From: Planctomycetaceae bacterium
Lineage (GTDB): Bacteria > Planctomycetota > Phycisphaerae > Sedimentisphaerales > UBA12454
DNA: 64,000 bases
NCBI GenBank assembly: GCA_021371795.1
Contig: JAJFVK010000004.1
Span: forward strand, 62,001-126,000
Reading direction: 5' to 3'
Shown: in pieces, positions 27,574 to 35,990 of the stretch
Position numbering within the stretch: position 1 is the stretch's first letter
How the letters are laid out: each line of letters opens with the position of its first letter
Made by a program: the position numbers and the translations under genes
Notes under the pieces: generated by a model
The model's input: only the letters and a program-made list of their open reading frames with translations
Told to the model about the DNA's origin: nothing
The model's database searches: none

Positions 27574-27807
27574 CTCTTTCCGTTCCTTTCAAATAAAACT
27601 GACACGCCAAAAGAATTCAACTATTTCGCTTATATTATAAGGAAATGTAAAATATCAAAATAAAAAATCCTGATAAAGTACAAAAATGTTTTAATGAGCC
27701 TTTATCGACGCCTCTGGGCGTTCAGCATTACATTAACTGTAAACTCTGCGGCACATCTGCCAAAATGGCACTTGTATCTTAATTCGGCAAAATTTACAAG
27801 TCTTTAT

Positions 27808-27825
27808 TTTGTAATATGTTACAAA
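27808..27825. promoter_or_regulatory. TTTGTAA-tatg-TTACAAA inverted repeat
   Basis: Perfect seven-base arms, 13 bases upstream of the -24 element. It is too close to be a typical enhancer for a sigma-54 activator, so a repressor or accessory site is possible. Confidence 0.4.
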
Positions 27826-27837
27826 TTTTCCCAATGC

Positions 27838-27853
27838 TGGCACATAGTTTGCA
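27838..27853 (+). promoter_or_regulatory. sigma-54 (-24/-12) type promoter before dnaK
   Basis: TGGCAC-atagt-TTGCA matches the RpoN consensus with GG and GC elements exactly ten bases apart. It lies 55 bases before the dnaK ATG, leaving a leader of about 45 bases with an AAGGAG ribosome site. Confidence 0.7.
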
Positions 27854-27908
27854 CTTTATAGAGATGTAACATTAAATAGTCTAAAGGTAGTCTAAGGAGA
27901 CACAAACT

Positions 27909-29858
27909 ATGGCAAAGATAATAGGTATAGATTTAGGAACAACCAACTCGGTCGTATCCGTGATGGAAGGCACTTCACCGAAAGTGTTGATTAACTCCTC
28001 CGGCAGCAGGCTTACTCCGTCAGTTGTAGGTTTTACTGACAAGGGTGAACGCCTTGTTGGCCAGATAGCCAAGCATCAGCAGGTAACGAACCCTGAAAAT
28101 ACCGTTTTTTCTATAAAAAGGTTTATGGGCCGCCGTCATAATGAGGTTGCCGCTGAAGAAAAGACTGTTCCGTACAAAGTTGTCGGCGGGGCTGCCGAGC
28201 TGGTAAAAGTCAACGTCAGAGGTAAAGAATATACACCTCCTGAAGTTTCAGCGATGATTCTGCAGGATTTGAAGAAAACCGCTGAAGATTACCTCGGCGA
28301 AAAGGTTGACAGAGCGGTCATTACCGTTCCGGCCTATTTCAACGATGCCCAGCGTCAGGCTACCAAAGACGCCGGCACGATTGCAGGTTTGAAGGTCGAA
28401 AGAATTATTAATGAGCCGACAGCCGCTGCTTTGGCTTATGGCGTTGAGAAAAAGAAAAACGAAAAAGTCGCTGTGTTCGATTTCGGCGGCGGTACGTTCG
28501 ATATTTCAATTCTTGACATTGGCGACAACGTCTTTGAAGTATTGAGTACCAACGGCGACACGCACCTTGGCGGCGACGACCTTGACGAAGTGTTGATTAA
28601 TTATCTTGCCGATGAATTCAAGAAAACTGAAGGCATTGACCTTCGCAAAGACCCGATGGCTCATCAGCGTCTGAAAGAAGCTGCTGAAAAAGCGAAATGT
28701 GAACTTTCGAACCAGGTCGAATCGACTGTAAATCTGCCGTTCATCACAGCCGATGCTTCCGGCCCGAAACATTTACAGGTTACTATTACACGCAGCAAGT
28801 TCGAAGCGCTCGCCGAGCCGGTTTTCGAGAGATTGAAAAACCCGTGCATAAAAGCGATGAGCGATGCGAAGATGAATCCGTCTGACATTGCGGAAGTTCT
28901 GCTCGTCGGCGGTTCAACAAGAATTCCGAAAGTTGTAAATATAGTTCGCGATTTATTCAAGAAAGAGCCGAACAAGAGTCTGAATCCTGATGAAGTTGTT
29001 GCGATTGGCGCAGCGGTACAGGGCGCAGTACTTGCCGGCGACGCGGGCGTAAAAGATATTCTGCTTCTGGATGTTACTCCGCTTTCGTTAGGCGTTGAAA
29101 CACTCGGCGGCGTTATGACAAAATTGATTGAACGCAACACGACTATTCCGACAAGCAAGAAAGAAGTTTTCTCTACCGCTGCCGATAGTCAGACAACGGT
29201 TGATATTCACGTACTGCAGGGCGAACGAGAATTCGCACGCGATAACAGAACGCTCGGAAGATTCCAGCTTTCTGATATACCGCCTGCTCCTCGTGGAATG
29301 CCGCAGGTTGAAGTTGCTTTCGATATTGATGCAAACGGTATTTTGAATGTTTCAGCGAAAGATCTCGGCACTGGTAAACAGCAGTCGATACAAATTAAAT
29401 CAAGCTCCGGCTTGAGCGACGAAGAAGTTAAAAAGATGCAGCAGGACGCTGAAGCTCACGCTGCCGAAGACAAGAAACGCAGAGAAGTTGTTGACCTGAA
29501 AAATCAGGCCGACCAGTTGGTTTACTCAACTGAAAAAACTTTGAAAGAGCACGGCGAAAAGGTCTCTGGCGATGTCCGCGGCAAAATTGAGTCTGCCGTT
29601 AATAATTTGAAGGAAGTTGTTAAGGGCGAAGACGGCGATGCGATAAAGAAGGCTATGGAAAATTTAAACACCACAGCGCAGGAACTTGGCAAGATTCTTT
29701 ATGAAGAAGCCGCAAAGAAGCAGCAGGCCGCAGGCGGCGCACAACAGCAGCCGGCACCGGAAGGTCCTAAACCAACCGATGGCCAGCAGGAAAATGTCCA
29801 CCGCAAAGGCGGCGACGATGTCATCGACGCTGAATTTGAAGCAAAGGATCAGAAATAA
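27909..29858 (+). CDS. dnaK: chaperone DnaK (Hsp70)
   Basis: A 649-residue Hsp70. [16 protein letters not shown] opens the ATPase domain, [16 protein letters not shown] and [16 protein letters not shown] follow, then [10 protein letters not shown]. The linker [16 protein letters not shown] leads into the substrate domain, and the C-terminal lid ends in a Gln/Ala-rich tail with DDVIDAEFE. It folds and protects proteins with DnaJ and GrpE, neither of which is adjacent. Upstream is a sigma-54-type promoter instead of CIRCE or a plain sigma-70 promoter. Two TTTAGC-headed hairpins follow the stop, the second with a T run. Confidence 0.97.
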   Translation: MAKIIGIDLGTTNSVVSVMEGTSPKVLINSSGSRLTPSVVGFTDKGERLVGQIAKHQQVTNPENTVFSIKRFMGRRHNEVAAEEKTVPYKVVGGAAELVKVNVRGKEYTPPEVSAMILQDLKKTAEDYLGEKVDRAVITVPAYFNDAQRQATKDAGTIAGLKVERIINEPTAAALAYGVEKKKNEKVAVFDFGGGTFDISILDIGDNVFEVLSTNGDTHLGGDDLDEVLINYLADEFKKTEGIDLRKDPMAHQRLKEAAEKAKCELSNQVESTVNLPFITADASGPKHLQVTITRSKFEALAEPVFERLKNPCIKAMSDAKMNPSDIAEVLLVGGSTRIPKVVNIVRDLFKKEPNKSLNPDEVVAIGAAVQGAVLAGDAGVKDILLLDVTPLSLGVETLGGVMTKLIERNTTIPTSKKEVFSTAADSQTTVDIHVLQGEREFARDNRTLGRFQLSDIPPAPRGMPQVEVAFDIDANGILNVSAKDLGTGKQQSIQIKSSSGLSDEEVKKMQQDAEAHAAEDKKRREVVDLKNQADQLVYSTEKTLKEHGEKVSGDVRGKIESAVNNLKEVVKGEDGDAIKKAMENLNTTAQELGKILYEEAAKKQQAAGGAQQQPAPEGPKPTDGQQENVHRKGGDDVIDAEFEAKDQK

Positions 29859-29866
29859 CAATGTTG

Positions 29867-29890
29867 TTTAGCCGTCGCCGGCACGGCGAT
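29867..29890. repeat. TTTAGC-headed palindromic repeat
   Basis: TTTAGCCG then TCGCCG-gca-CGGCGA. Confidence 0.65.
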
Positions 29891-29900
29891 GAATTAATAT

Positions 29901-29950
29901 TTAGCCCCCAGATTTACTACAGTCCTCGCAGGGGATTCTGGGGGTTTTTT
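29901..29950 (+). terminator. TTAGC-headed terminator of dnaK
   Basis: CCCCCAG (29905-29911) pairs with CTGGGGG (29938-29944), followed by TTTTTT. Confidence 0.75.
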
Positions 29951-30704
29951 ATTTTAAATAATTTTCCGCAAGCAACACAAAATCCTGAAAATTGACTTTG
30001 CTATCTTTGTTCACGTCCGCACGTTCGTAATAATCATTTTCTCTGCTGCCATTTTCTTCAAGCCAGTAGTAGCTGAACTCTGCGGCATCTTCCAAATCAA
30101 CTTTGCCGTCAATAACCAAATCGCCCGCGAGCGGGTCAGACCCGAAAGCAATACTAAAAGGTTCTGATGCTTCGTATTTGCCGAGTTCGTCATAGATAAT
30201 AAAAGTAATCCACTGCAATTCAGTTCCGCCCGTTGATGCCGGTGCGCGATATTGAAAATGAATATGCGTATCCGAAAGCACACTGTGATTAAATGAATCG
30301 CCGGCTTCGTCGAGTGTGATGCCGATTGTATCGGTATCAACTGCTTTGAATCCTGGTGTTATCGAAACGCATTCGACAATGATTCGATAATCGACATTTG
30401 CTGTTCCGGATAGTTGCCTGTTCGGGTCAGTTGCACCGATAACATCAAACCCCGGCTCGCCAATCTGATACCGGTCGTAACGTGAGTTATAATACAGCGG
30501 ATAATGCCAGTACAGCCATGTTGCTTCTCCATTGTTGTCCGGATCGCTGTGCCGATATTTTTGCGTGCAGTTGACAAACAATTTATTATCGTCGCTTGTG
30601 CCGTTGATACCATCTGGATTGCAGCCGATTAAAAAATGGTCGAGCGAACAATCAGCTGCGCATATACTGCACATCAAAGTTAAAATTATAATAATCATTT
30701 TCAT
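29949..30704 (-). CDS. secreted protein with two dockerin-like repeats
   Basis: A 251-residue exported protein with a signal peptide (IIILTLMCSICAAD), a beta-rich middle part of unknown fold, and two C-terminal calcium-binding dockerin-like repeats (GDLVIDGKVDLEDAAEFSYY and ADVNKDSKVNFQDFVLLAEN). It is third in a minus-strand trio after a PEP-CTERM protein and a pseudopilin, 12 bases behind the latter. AAGGA lies before ATG 30704. Confidence 0.75.
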   Translation of the reverse strand: MKMIIIILTLMCSICAADCSLDHFLIGCNPDGINGTSDDNKLFVNCTQKYRHSDPDNNGEATWLYWHYPLYYNSRYDRYQIGEPGFDVIGATDPNRQLSGTANVDYRIIVECVSITPGFKAVDTDTIGITLDEAGDSFNHSVLSDTHIHFQYRAPASTGGTELQWITFIIYDELGKYEASEPFSIAFGSDPLAGDLVIDGKVDLEDAAEFSYYWLEENGSRENDYYERADVNKDSKVNFQDFVLLAENYLK

Positions 30705-30716
30705 TTTAATCTTCCT

Positions 30717-31406
30717 TTATTCATCTTTCGGCCAGACAGGTGCGCATTCCGGAAACCAGAAACAATTCCCCGGCCAGCTATATGTATCTTCAAGTTTTAA
30801 TATCTCCGCGTGTCCATCAGCGAAAAGATAATTTGATTTCTTGCTGTGTCTGTCGTAAGCGATTTTGCCTTTTGCCTCTCGAATATCAGCCCACTGTTCC
30901 GGATGAATGTGGTCGTAGGATGTCCAGCTCGACGGACTTTCAGCGACGTAAATGCAATACTGCGGCTTTGGAATCATTCGTGTTCTGTTGTATTGACCTT
31001 TGTATCTGCTGCATTTTGAATCGAGCAGGCCGTTAAGTGCAAAGCTCGACCATCTTTTATTTCCCTGCGCGCCGAGCGGCTTGCTCCAGTCGATGAATTC
31101 TTTTGCTGTGTCGGAAGGGCACTTGAAAAGCAGATTTTGTTTGAGATATTTCGATAAAATTTTCAGCCAGTATTGATTTGGGTCTGTTATATGACACGAA
31201 CTATCCGGCAAACGTGTGTCGCTGTCCTGAAAATAACATTGCAGCGCAACACCCATCTGCCGCATATTACTCGAGCAGATAATTTTTTGCGCCTGTTGAC
31301 GGGCTTTCTTTAATGCCGGTATTAGAACTGCCAGCAGGATAGCGATTATCGATATCACCACCAGCAGTTCTACCAGTGTAAATGCTTTGAAATGCTTTCG
31401 CGTCAT
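30717..31406 (-). CDS. type II secretion-like pseudopilin with DGH motif
   Basis: A 229-residue prepilin. FTLVELLVVISIIAILLAVL follows a nine-residue basic leader. The head contains Cys pairs and ends in SNYLFADGHAEILKLED, the short Asp-Gly-His motif. Its ATG overlaps the stop of the PEP-CTERM gene (TAATG), so the two are translationally coupled. Confidence 0.85.
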   Translation of the reverse strand: MTRKHFKAFTLVELLVVISIIAILLAVLIPALKKARQQAQKIICSSNMRQMGVALQCYFQDSDTRLPDSSCHITDPNQYWLKILSKYLKQNLLFKCPSDTAKEFIDWSKPLGAQGNKRWSSFALNGLLDSKCSRYKGQYNRTRMIPKPQYCIYVAESPSSWTSYDHIHPEQWADIREAKGKIAYDRHSKKSNYLFADGHAEILKLEDTYSWPGNCFWFPECAPVWPKDE

Positions 31407-32020
31407 TATTTCTTTCGACGTTTCAAAACGGAAACCAAACCTGCGCCGAGCAATGTAAGCGTTGCCGGTTCAGGAATAGTTGTGAATGTCAGCGTATACT
31501 CTGCAGAATCAGCGAAATCAGTTGTTCCGTTGTCGAACAATTTAAATGTTGCGGTAAACGTCTCGCCCGCGCCGGATGCCAGAGCAAGAAACTCTGTATG
31601 ATTATGAAAATACCAGCCTTCTTCATCGTCCCATGCCGGAGCATCGAAATTGTAAGTTGAACCATTTGAAGTCAGAATCTCAAGTGTTGTGGATTCGTCT
31701 TCCATCCAGAAATTTATCGGGTCAGAATAACTGACTCGCTGAAGAGAAATCAGCCAACCCGGCGTTGTTGCTTTATCATTGTTATCAAGTCGATAATCTT
31801 CTTCCGCTGAATGCCAGCAGTCGAGTTCAGCGACATAAATTTGTTTATCGCCGATATAGTCGCCTGTCGGTATCAGTTCGATAACTGAAGGTACTTCATA
31901 AATTAAAAGCTGGTTATTATCAGCGCCGACAAAAATATGTTCATGGCAGTATGCCGCAGATGAAACAAACAGAATGGTTGCCAACGAAACTATGATTGCG
32001 CAAAAACTTCTTCTTAACAT
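31406..32020 (-). CDS. PEP-CTERM surface protein
   Basis: A 204-residue exported protein with a signal peptide (LATILFVSSAAYC) and a C-terminal IPEPATLTLLGAGLVSVLKR anchor with a basic end, the PEP-CTERM signal for exosortase. The middle part is unidentified. GGAG seven bases before ATG 32020. First gene of the second surface trio. Confidence 0.8.
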   Translation of the reverse strand: MLRRSFCAIIVSLATILFVSSAAYCHEHIFVGADNNQLLIYEVPSVIELIPTGDYIGDKQIYVAELDCWHSAEEDYRLDNNDKATTPGWLISLQRVSYSDPINFWMEDESTTLEILTSNGSTYNFDAPAWDDEEGWYFHNHTEFLALASGAGETFTATFKLFDNGTTDFADSAEYTLTFTTIPEPATLTLLGAGLVSVLKRRKK

Positions 32021-32095
32021 AAAATATCTCCATATAAATTTGGTTTTAATAAAATTTGGAACATAGCGGAAACCCTATAAGGGAAATCCACGTTG

Positions 32096-32120
32096 TTTAG
32101 CCGTTGTCGGTACGACAACG
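32096..32120. repeat. TTTAGC-headed palindromic repeat
   Basis: TTTAGCC then GTTGTCG-gta-CGACAAC, a perfect seven-base-pair stem; followed by an unrelated GCCTTTGGGC hairpin. Confidence 0.7.
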
Positions 32121-32167
32121 CGTCATCCCGCCTTTGGGCGGGATATTAAGTTATTGAATTGGATATT

Positions 32168-32473
32168 CTATGCTAAGCTCGGAGGTGCCCGAAGATATGG
32201 AATGCGAAAATCTGAATTTTGTATAAAAATTTCTGATTTGCAAAGATTTGTATGAACAATCGGCGGCAGTTCGAAGCTGACGGTGTCATTTAAGATGACC
32301 GCCTGTGGTTTATTTACTGCTGCCTGCTGACAGATAGGACAGTGATGTTCATCGTGTCCGCCTTCATCGTGTGAGTGTTCAGCAAGATGGATATACAGAA
32401 AAACATTGGCGGCGTTAAGCAAAAAGACCGCTAATGCGATAAAAACAACGATTTTTCGTGATAATTTCATCAT
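32168..32473 (-). CDS. small His-rich membrane-anchored protein
   Basis: A 101-residue protein with one N-terminal hydrophobic segment (IVVFIALAVFLLNAANVFLY), then HSHDEGGHDEHHCPIC, a dense His/Cys cluster able to bind zinc or copper, and a nonhydrophobic tail. The cluster recalls DUF2946-like and Zur-regulated small proteins. The start is placed at 32473 (or 32470) because earlier ATGs overlap the palindrome at 32482. Metal binding is inferred from composition. Confidence 0.6.
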   Translation of the reverse strand: MMKLSRKIVVFIALAVFLLNAANVFLYIHLAEHSHDEGGHDEHHCPICQQAAVNKPQAVILNDTVSFELPPIVHTNLCKSEIFIQNSDFRIPYLRAPPSLA

Positions 32474-32481
32474 ATTATTGT

Positions 32482-32496
32482 TGCAACAATGTTGCA
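32482..32496. promoter_or_regulatory. TGCAACA-a-TGTTGCA palindrome, candidate metal-regulator operator
   Basis: Perfect seven-base arms around one base, nine bases before the ATG of the His-rich gene. The size and shape suit a Fur/Zur-type dimer, but the regulator is not identified. Confidence 0.45.
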
Positions 32497-32534
32497 TTAT
32501 AACAAAAGCGGTTTTCATTACAAGAAAAAACTTT

Positions 32535-32606
32535 GCTGAAGCGAAGCGAAAGCCCCTGAATCTTCAGATTTTTTCCATCCTTGTAAGGGACAAAACAGAA
32601 GGGGTA
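32535..32606 (-). repeat. hairpin element H, copy 1 (divergent)
   Basis: Read on the minus strand: ACCCCTTCTG, a diverged inner hairpin, CTGAAGATTCAGGGG, then CTTTCGCTTCGCTTCAGC. The ends match the other copies; the inner loop (TTACAAGGA) is diverged. Confidence 0.65.
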
Positions 32607-32659
32607 ATTTATGTGGTTTAAAAAAACAGTGTCATCAGTGTAATCAGCGTTTAAATAAA

Positions 32660-32737
32660 TAGTGTTAATTCGTGGTTATTCGTGGTTAAAAAAATAAAAC
32701 AAAAACCTCTGTGTTCTCTGTGAGCTCTGTGGCCAAG
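32660..32737. repeat. GTGGTTA and CTCTGTG repeats
   Basis: TTCGTGGTTATTCGTGGTTA followed by CTCTGTGTTCTCTGTGAGC, the inverted form of the CACAGAG repeats at 51614. Confidence 0.6.
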
Positions 32738-34141
32738 TTACTTGCCTATGCAAAAACGTGAAAAAATATTATCGAGAATCGCCTCGTCGATATGTTCAGT
32801 TTCTAACTTTGATAAATTCTGTAAAGCCGCCCGCAAAACAGCCGCCGCGATTTCTTCGTTGCCGTTTTGAATTTCTGTGATTGCGTTTTCAATATTTTTT
32901 ACCGCATCGCTGACTGCTGCTTTATGTCTTTGCGTAAGAGCTGTTTTATCGTGCGATTCTGATGACGCCGCGGTTTGACTGATGATATTTTGCTCAATGG
33001 CATTCTTTAATTCATCAAGACCGGTTTTGTTTTTTACACTTGTCTGCAAAAATTTTTGTTTAAATATTGTTTCGAGTTTATTTTGGTTGCTTGGTAAATC
33101 GCATTTTGTCGCAAGGAATATTGTAGGGGCAGACCTATGTGCCTGCCCAGTGGGCGAACACGTAGGTTCGCCCCTACATACTATGTTTTTTATAATTTCC
33201 AAATCTTCCGCATACTCTTCTTTTGATGAATCAACACAGAAAATCAAAACATCGGAATTTTGTACAGCTCTTTTTGCCGCCTCATTTGCGAGATTTTGAA
33301 GCGTATCGTCTGATTTTGTAATAACGCCCGCGCAATCGACAAGCACGCAATCACACTTGTCAAGTTCAAGCCAGTGTTCGAGAACATCTCGTGTTGTTCC
33401 GCTCTGGTCGGAAACAATACTCCTGTTTTCGCCCAGCAGCGCATTTACAAGACTGCTCTTGCCCGCGTTTGCCGCGCCTGCGATTACGACAGTTGGTGCT
33501 TGTGAAATTTGTTCGAAAGTTATTGAGCCGCCGAGTAGTTCATTAAGGTCGGTTAGGATTTTTTCTGCGGATTCTTTTGCTTTATCTTTGCTGATGATTT
33601 CGATATCGTCTGCACTGAAATCCAAACCTGCTTCGATAAGGCTTAACAGTTCGAGAATATCTTTTCGTATTTGCGAAACTTTTTTTTCTATTGAGCCGCC
33701 GAAAAGTTTTTGTGCCGCTGCGAGCTGATATTGATTTGAGCTTTCGATGATTTCAGCGATTGCCTCGGCTCGTGACAAATCTATTTTGCCGTTGACGTAG
33801 GCTCTGTAAGTGAACTCGCCCGCAAGTGCCGCCCGACATCCGGAAGCGAGAAATTTCGCGAAGAGTTTTTCGATTATTTCATCGCATCCGCAGATGTGAA
33901 TTTCTGCGGTGTCTTCGCCAGTATATGAATGCGGAGAGACGAAAGAATAAATCAGGCATTCAACTCCCAACCCGTCGAAATCTATATGAACCGGCGTAAT
34001 GGTTTTTTGTTTTCTTAAATCACAGCCGGCCAATGACTTTAATAAATCAAAAGTTTTATCACCGCTGACGCGTATGATTTTCTTTATGGAAGGAGTCGCT
34101 CCGCTCGATACCGCGATAATTGTGTCATTTATGTCATACAT
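32738..34141 (-). CDS. mnmE: tRNA modification GTPase MnmE
   Basis: A 467-residue GTPase that with MnmG builds the 5-carboxymethylaminomethyl group on wobble uridine. The N-terminal folate-binding domain includes ALAGEFTYRAYVNGKIDLSR. G1 is GAANAGKSS (222-230), G3 is DCAG, G4 is TKCD near 345, and the C-terminal FSRFCIGK carries the family Cys. Between the G3 and G4 motifs, about 19 residues (CRGEPTCSPTGQAHRSAPT) are encoded by an intergenic-type inverted repeat. No strong ribosome site precedes ATG 34141. mnmG is not adjacent. Confidence 0.95.
   Translation of the reverse strand: MYDINDTIIAVSSGATPSIKKIIRVSGDKTFDLLKSLAGCDLRKQKTITPVHIDFDGLGVECLIYSFVSPHSYTGEDTAEIHICGCDEIIEKLFAKFLASGCRAALAGEFTYRAYVNGKIDLSRAEAIAEIIESSNQYQLAAAQKLFGGSIEKKVSQIRKDILELLSLIEAGLDFSADDIEIISKDKAKESAEKILTDLNELLGGSITFEQISQAPTVVIAGAANAGKSSLVNALLGENRSIVSDQSGTTRDVLEHWLELDKCDCVLVDCAGVITKSDDTLQNLANEAAKRAVQNSDVLIFCVDSSKEEYAEDLEIIKNIVCRGEPTCSPTGQAHRSAPTIFLATKCDLPSNQNKLETIFKQKFLQTSVKNKTGLDELKNAIEQNIISQTAASSESHDKTALTQRHKAAVSDAVKNIENAITEIQNGNEEIAAAVLRAALQNLSKLETEHIDEAILDNIFSRFCIGK
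33122..33179. repeat. in-frame inverted repeat inside mnmE
   Basis: TGTAGGGGCAGACC and GGTTCGCCCCTACA are the arms of a 58-bp repeat of the GTAGGGGCGAACC kind normally found between genes. It is read through in frame in mnmE. Confidence 0.8.
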
Positions 34142-34181
34142 AAGTAAAATTATACACAATTTTTAGAAAAATAAAAGTTGT

Positions 34182-35534
34182 TTAGCCCACAAATACGGTT
34201 TCTGCCGGATATTCATAGAGAACAGGTCTTTGTCTGCCAATCAGGAAAAAGCCTGCTGCCAAAGGTCCAATTCGTCCGATGAACATTGTTATCGTTAGTA
34301 TGACTTTCCCAACAGGACTTAGGCCTGAAGTTATGCCCATAGACAAACCGGTGTTGCCCAGAGCGGAAACAATTTCAAAAAGAGTATGCAGATAAGATGT
34401 TTTTTCAGTTGCGGATAATATAATCACATCAGCGGTAATGATAAGAATAAACCAGCTAAAAACGCTGAAGGCTCTGTAAATAAGTTCAGGCACAATTCTG
34501 CGTTCGAAAATACTAATATCTGTTTTTGTATTTCGCAGATGCGACCAGAGAAATACAATAATCAGACCAAGCGTAGAAGTTTTTATTCCTCCGCCCGTAC
34601 TGCCCGGCGACGCGCCGACAAACATAAGAAACATAATATACGTCAGACTCCTCGGATTCATTGCGCTGACATCAACAGAGTTAAATCCGTCAGTAGTGGA
34701 TGCGGATATCGACTGAAAACTCGATAGCATAAGTTTTTCTTTGAAACTCATATCGCTCGGCCACTCCTCGGCGAAAAGAATTATAATTGTTCCCAGCAGC
34801 ATTATTAAAGTTGAAACGATGATGATTAACTTTGAATGAATCGACAATCTTCGCGGCCGTTGATGTTTGACCATTTTTGAAATGTAGCTGCAAAAATCAT
34901 AAAGCACGATAAAGCCAATGCCGCCGATGATGGACAAAATATCAATGGTGATATTCATAGTGATGCTTGATTTGTATTTCATCAGGCTGTCAGAAAAGAG
35001 ACCGAATCCTGCCGTGCAGAAAGCGCTTATGGAATGAAAAATTCCAAGATAAATTGCGTGACTTGTTGGAAAATCTTTTTTCCAGAGCATCGCAAGAGCT
35101 ATCGCTCCTGCCAACTCGAAAAAAAACGTAAATGCCAGAACAGATATAAAAAATCTTCCAAGTGTTCTGAAATCAGGCCCGGATATGGATTCCTGCGCAA
35201 CAGCCTTTGCGATTATTGGCAGCCGCATTTTAAGCATGTATGCCAGCGATATGATGAATGTCATATAACCGATGCCGCCGATTTGAAATATGCACAGCAG
35301 CACGATTTGGCCGAACTTGCTGTAATAGGAGCCGATATCGACAGTTGTTAATCCTGAAGTGCTTATTCCAGACGCCGAAATAAATAATGCATCGAGAAAA
35401 GGCTGATGTTCTCCGGATGTGCTCGCAATCGGCAGCGACAGTAATATCGCGCCGATGATTGTAATCAGAGCGTACCCGGAAACGAGAATCTGAAACACGG
35501 TCAAATTCTTAAACCAGTTTTTTACAGTATTCAT
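34182..35534 (-). CDS. TrkH/KtrB potassium uptake channel subunit
   Basis: A 450-residue membrane protein of the Trk/Ktr superfamily with four pore-loop repeats: SGISTSGLTTVD, SAFCTAGFGLFSD, SASTTDGFNSVD and SALGNTGLSMGIT carry the filter glycines. It takes up K+ with a cytosolic TrkA/KtrA gating protein not found here. AAAGGA five bases before ATG 35534 selects the start. A ydaO-type riboswitch and an intrinsic terminator precede it, so cyclic-di-AMP should lower its expression, in keeping with that messenger's role in K+ control. Confidence 0.92.
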   Translation of the reverse strand: MNTVKNWFKNLTVFQILVSGYALITIIGAILLSLPIASTSGEHQPFLDALFISASGISTSGLTTVDIGSYYSKFGQIVLLCIFQIGGIGYMTFIISLAYMLKMRLPIIAKAVAQESISGPDFRTLGRFFISVLAFTFFFELAGAIALAMLWKKDFPTSHAIYLGIFHSISAFCTAGFGLFSDSLMKYKSSITMNITIDILSIIGGIGFIVLYDFCSYISKMVKHQRPRRLSIHSKLIIIVSTLIMLLGTIIILFAEEWPSDMSFKEKLMLSSFQSISASTTDGFNSVDVSAMNPRSLTYIMFLMFVGASPGSTGGGIKTSTLGLIIVFLWSHLRNTKTDISIFERRIVPELIYRAFSVFSWFILIITADVIILSATEKTSYLHTLFEIVSALGNTGLSMGITSGLSPVGKVILTITMFIGRIGPLAAGFFLIGRQRPVLYEYPAETVFVG

Positions 35535-35537
35535 TTT

Positions 35538-35562
35538 TCCTTTCACCTTTGGGCAAAAGGTG
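35538..35562 (-). promoter_or_regulatory. hairpin over the trkH ribosome site
   Basis: CACCTTT and AAAGGTG form a stem directly before the AAAGGA ribosome site and could affect translation start. Confidence 0.4.
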
Positions 35563-35566
35563 CGCA

Positions 35567-35591
35567 ACAAAAAACTGCCGGGTTGGCAGTT
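35567..35591 (-). terminator. intrinsic terminator downstream of the riboswitch
   Basis: On the minus strand AACTGCC-aaccc-GGCAGTT is followed by TTTT, between the riboswitch and the trkH start. This is the expected expression platform of an OFF switch. Confidence 0.8.
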
Positions 35592-35990
35592 CGTTTGTAA
35601 CGTTCGTGAAAGAACCTTTCAGTGAATCCGCGGATGAGCGCTTTAAAAATCACTGCTATTTCAATCGCGAAAATTACCACCCTAAAGGGTGCGCCATTGC
35701 CCTTTCAAATGCCTGCGAAGTTAGCTGACGGGCTCGGGTTTGAAAGTACCCTATCCTTTCGGAATACGCCCCAAAAAACTTGGGTCCTCCGCATTTGTGT
35801 AATTAGCACAAATCTCGGCTACAATAATATTTAATTATCTATATAATTATCTCTTGTGTTTTCGTTGTGTCAATAAAAAAACACAATTCTGATTGGCCAT
35901 AATTCTACAATTTTGTATACAATTAATTCTTCATCCCGATTTATCGGGATTCAGCAATTTTGATTTTTTATATTTGATATTTAATTTTTG
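35592..35990. other. trkH-yidC intergenic region
   Basis: Contains the riboswitch, an ATTTGTG/CACAAAT hairpin near 35798-35814 just upstream of it, and then at 35925-35990 a TCCCGATTTATCGGGA hairpin with the A/T-rich TTTTGATTTTT repeat. No gene. Confidence 0.6.
35690..35800 (-). ncRNA. ydaO-type cyclic-di-AMP riboswitch
   Basis: On the minus strand the leader has GCGGAGGACCCAAG, GGGGCGTATTCCGAAAGG, GGATAGGGTAC, CCCGTCAGCTAACTTCGCAG and GCATTTGAAAGG in the order and spacing of the ydaO/yuaA aptamer; CCGTCAGCTAAC is its most conserved block (35720-35731). The aptamer senses c-di-AMP and usually turns genes off. The gene behind it is a K+ transporter, a typical target. Confidence 0.88.

Larger units (their letters stand above)
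27574..27908 (+). other. leader region of dnaK
   Basis: No gene. Contains a GCCAAAATGGC palindrome near 27757, the palindrome at 27808, the sigma-54-type promoter at 27838 and the AAGGAG ribosome site at 27893. I found no CIRCE element. Confidence 0.6.

Noticed and set aside
27574-27908. CIRCE/HrcA operator before dnaK
   Set aside because: TTAGCACTC-n9-GAGTGCTAA is absent; the visible inverted repeat is TTTGTAA/TTACAAA.
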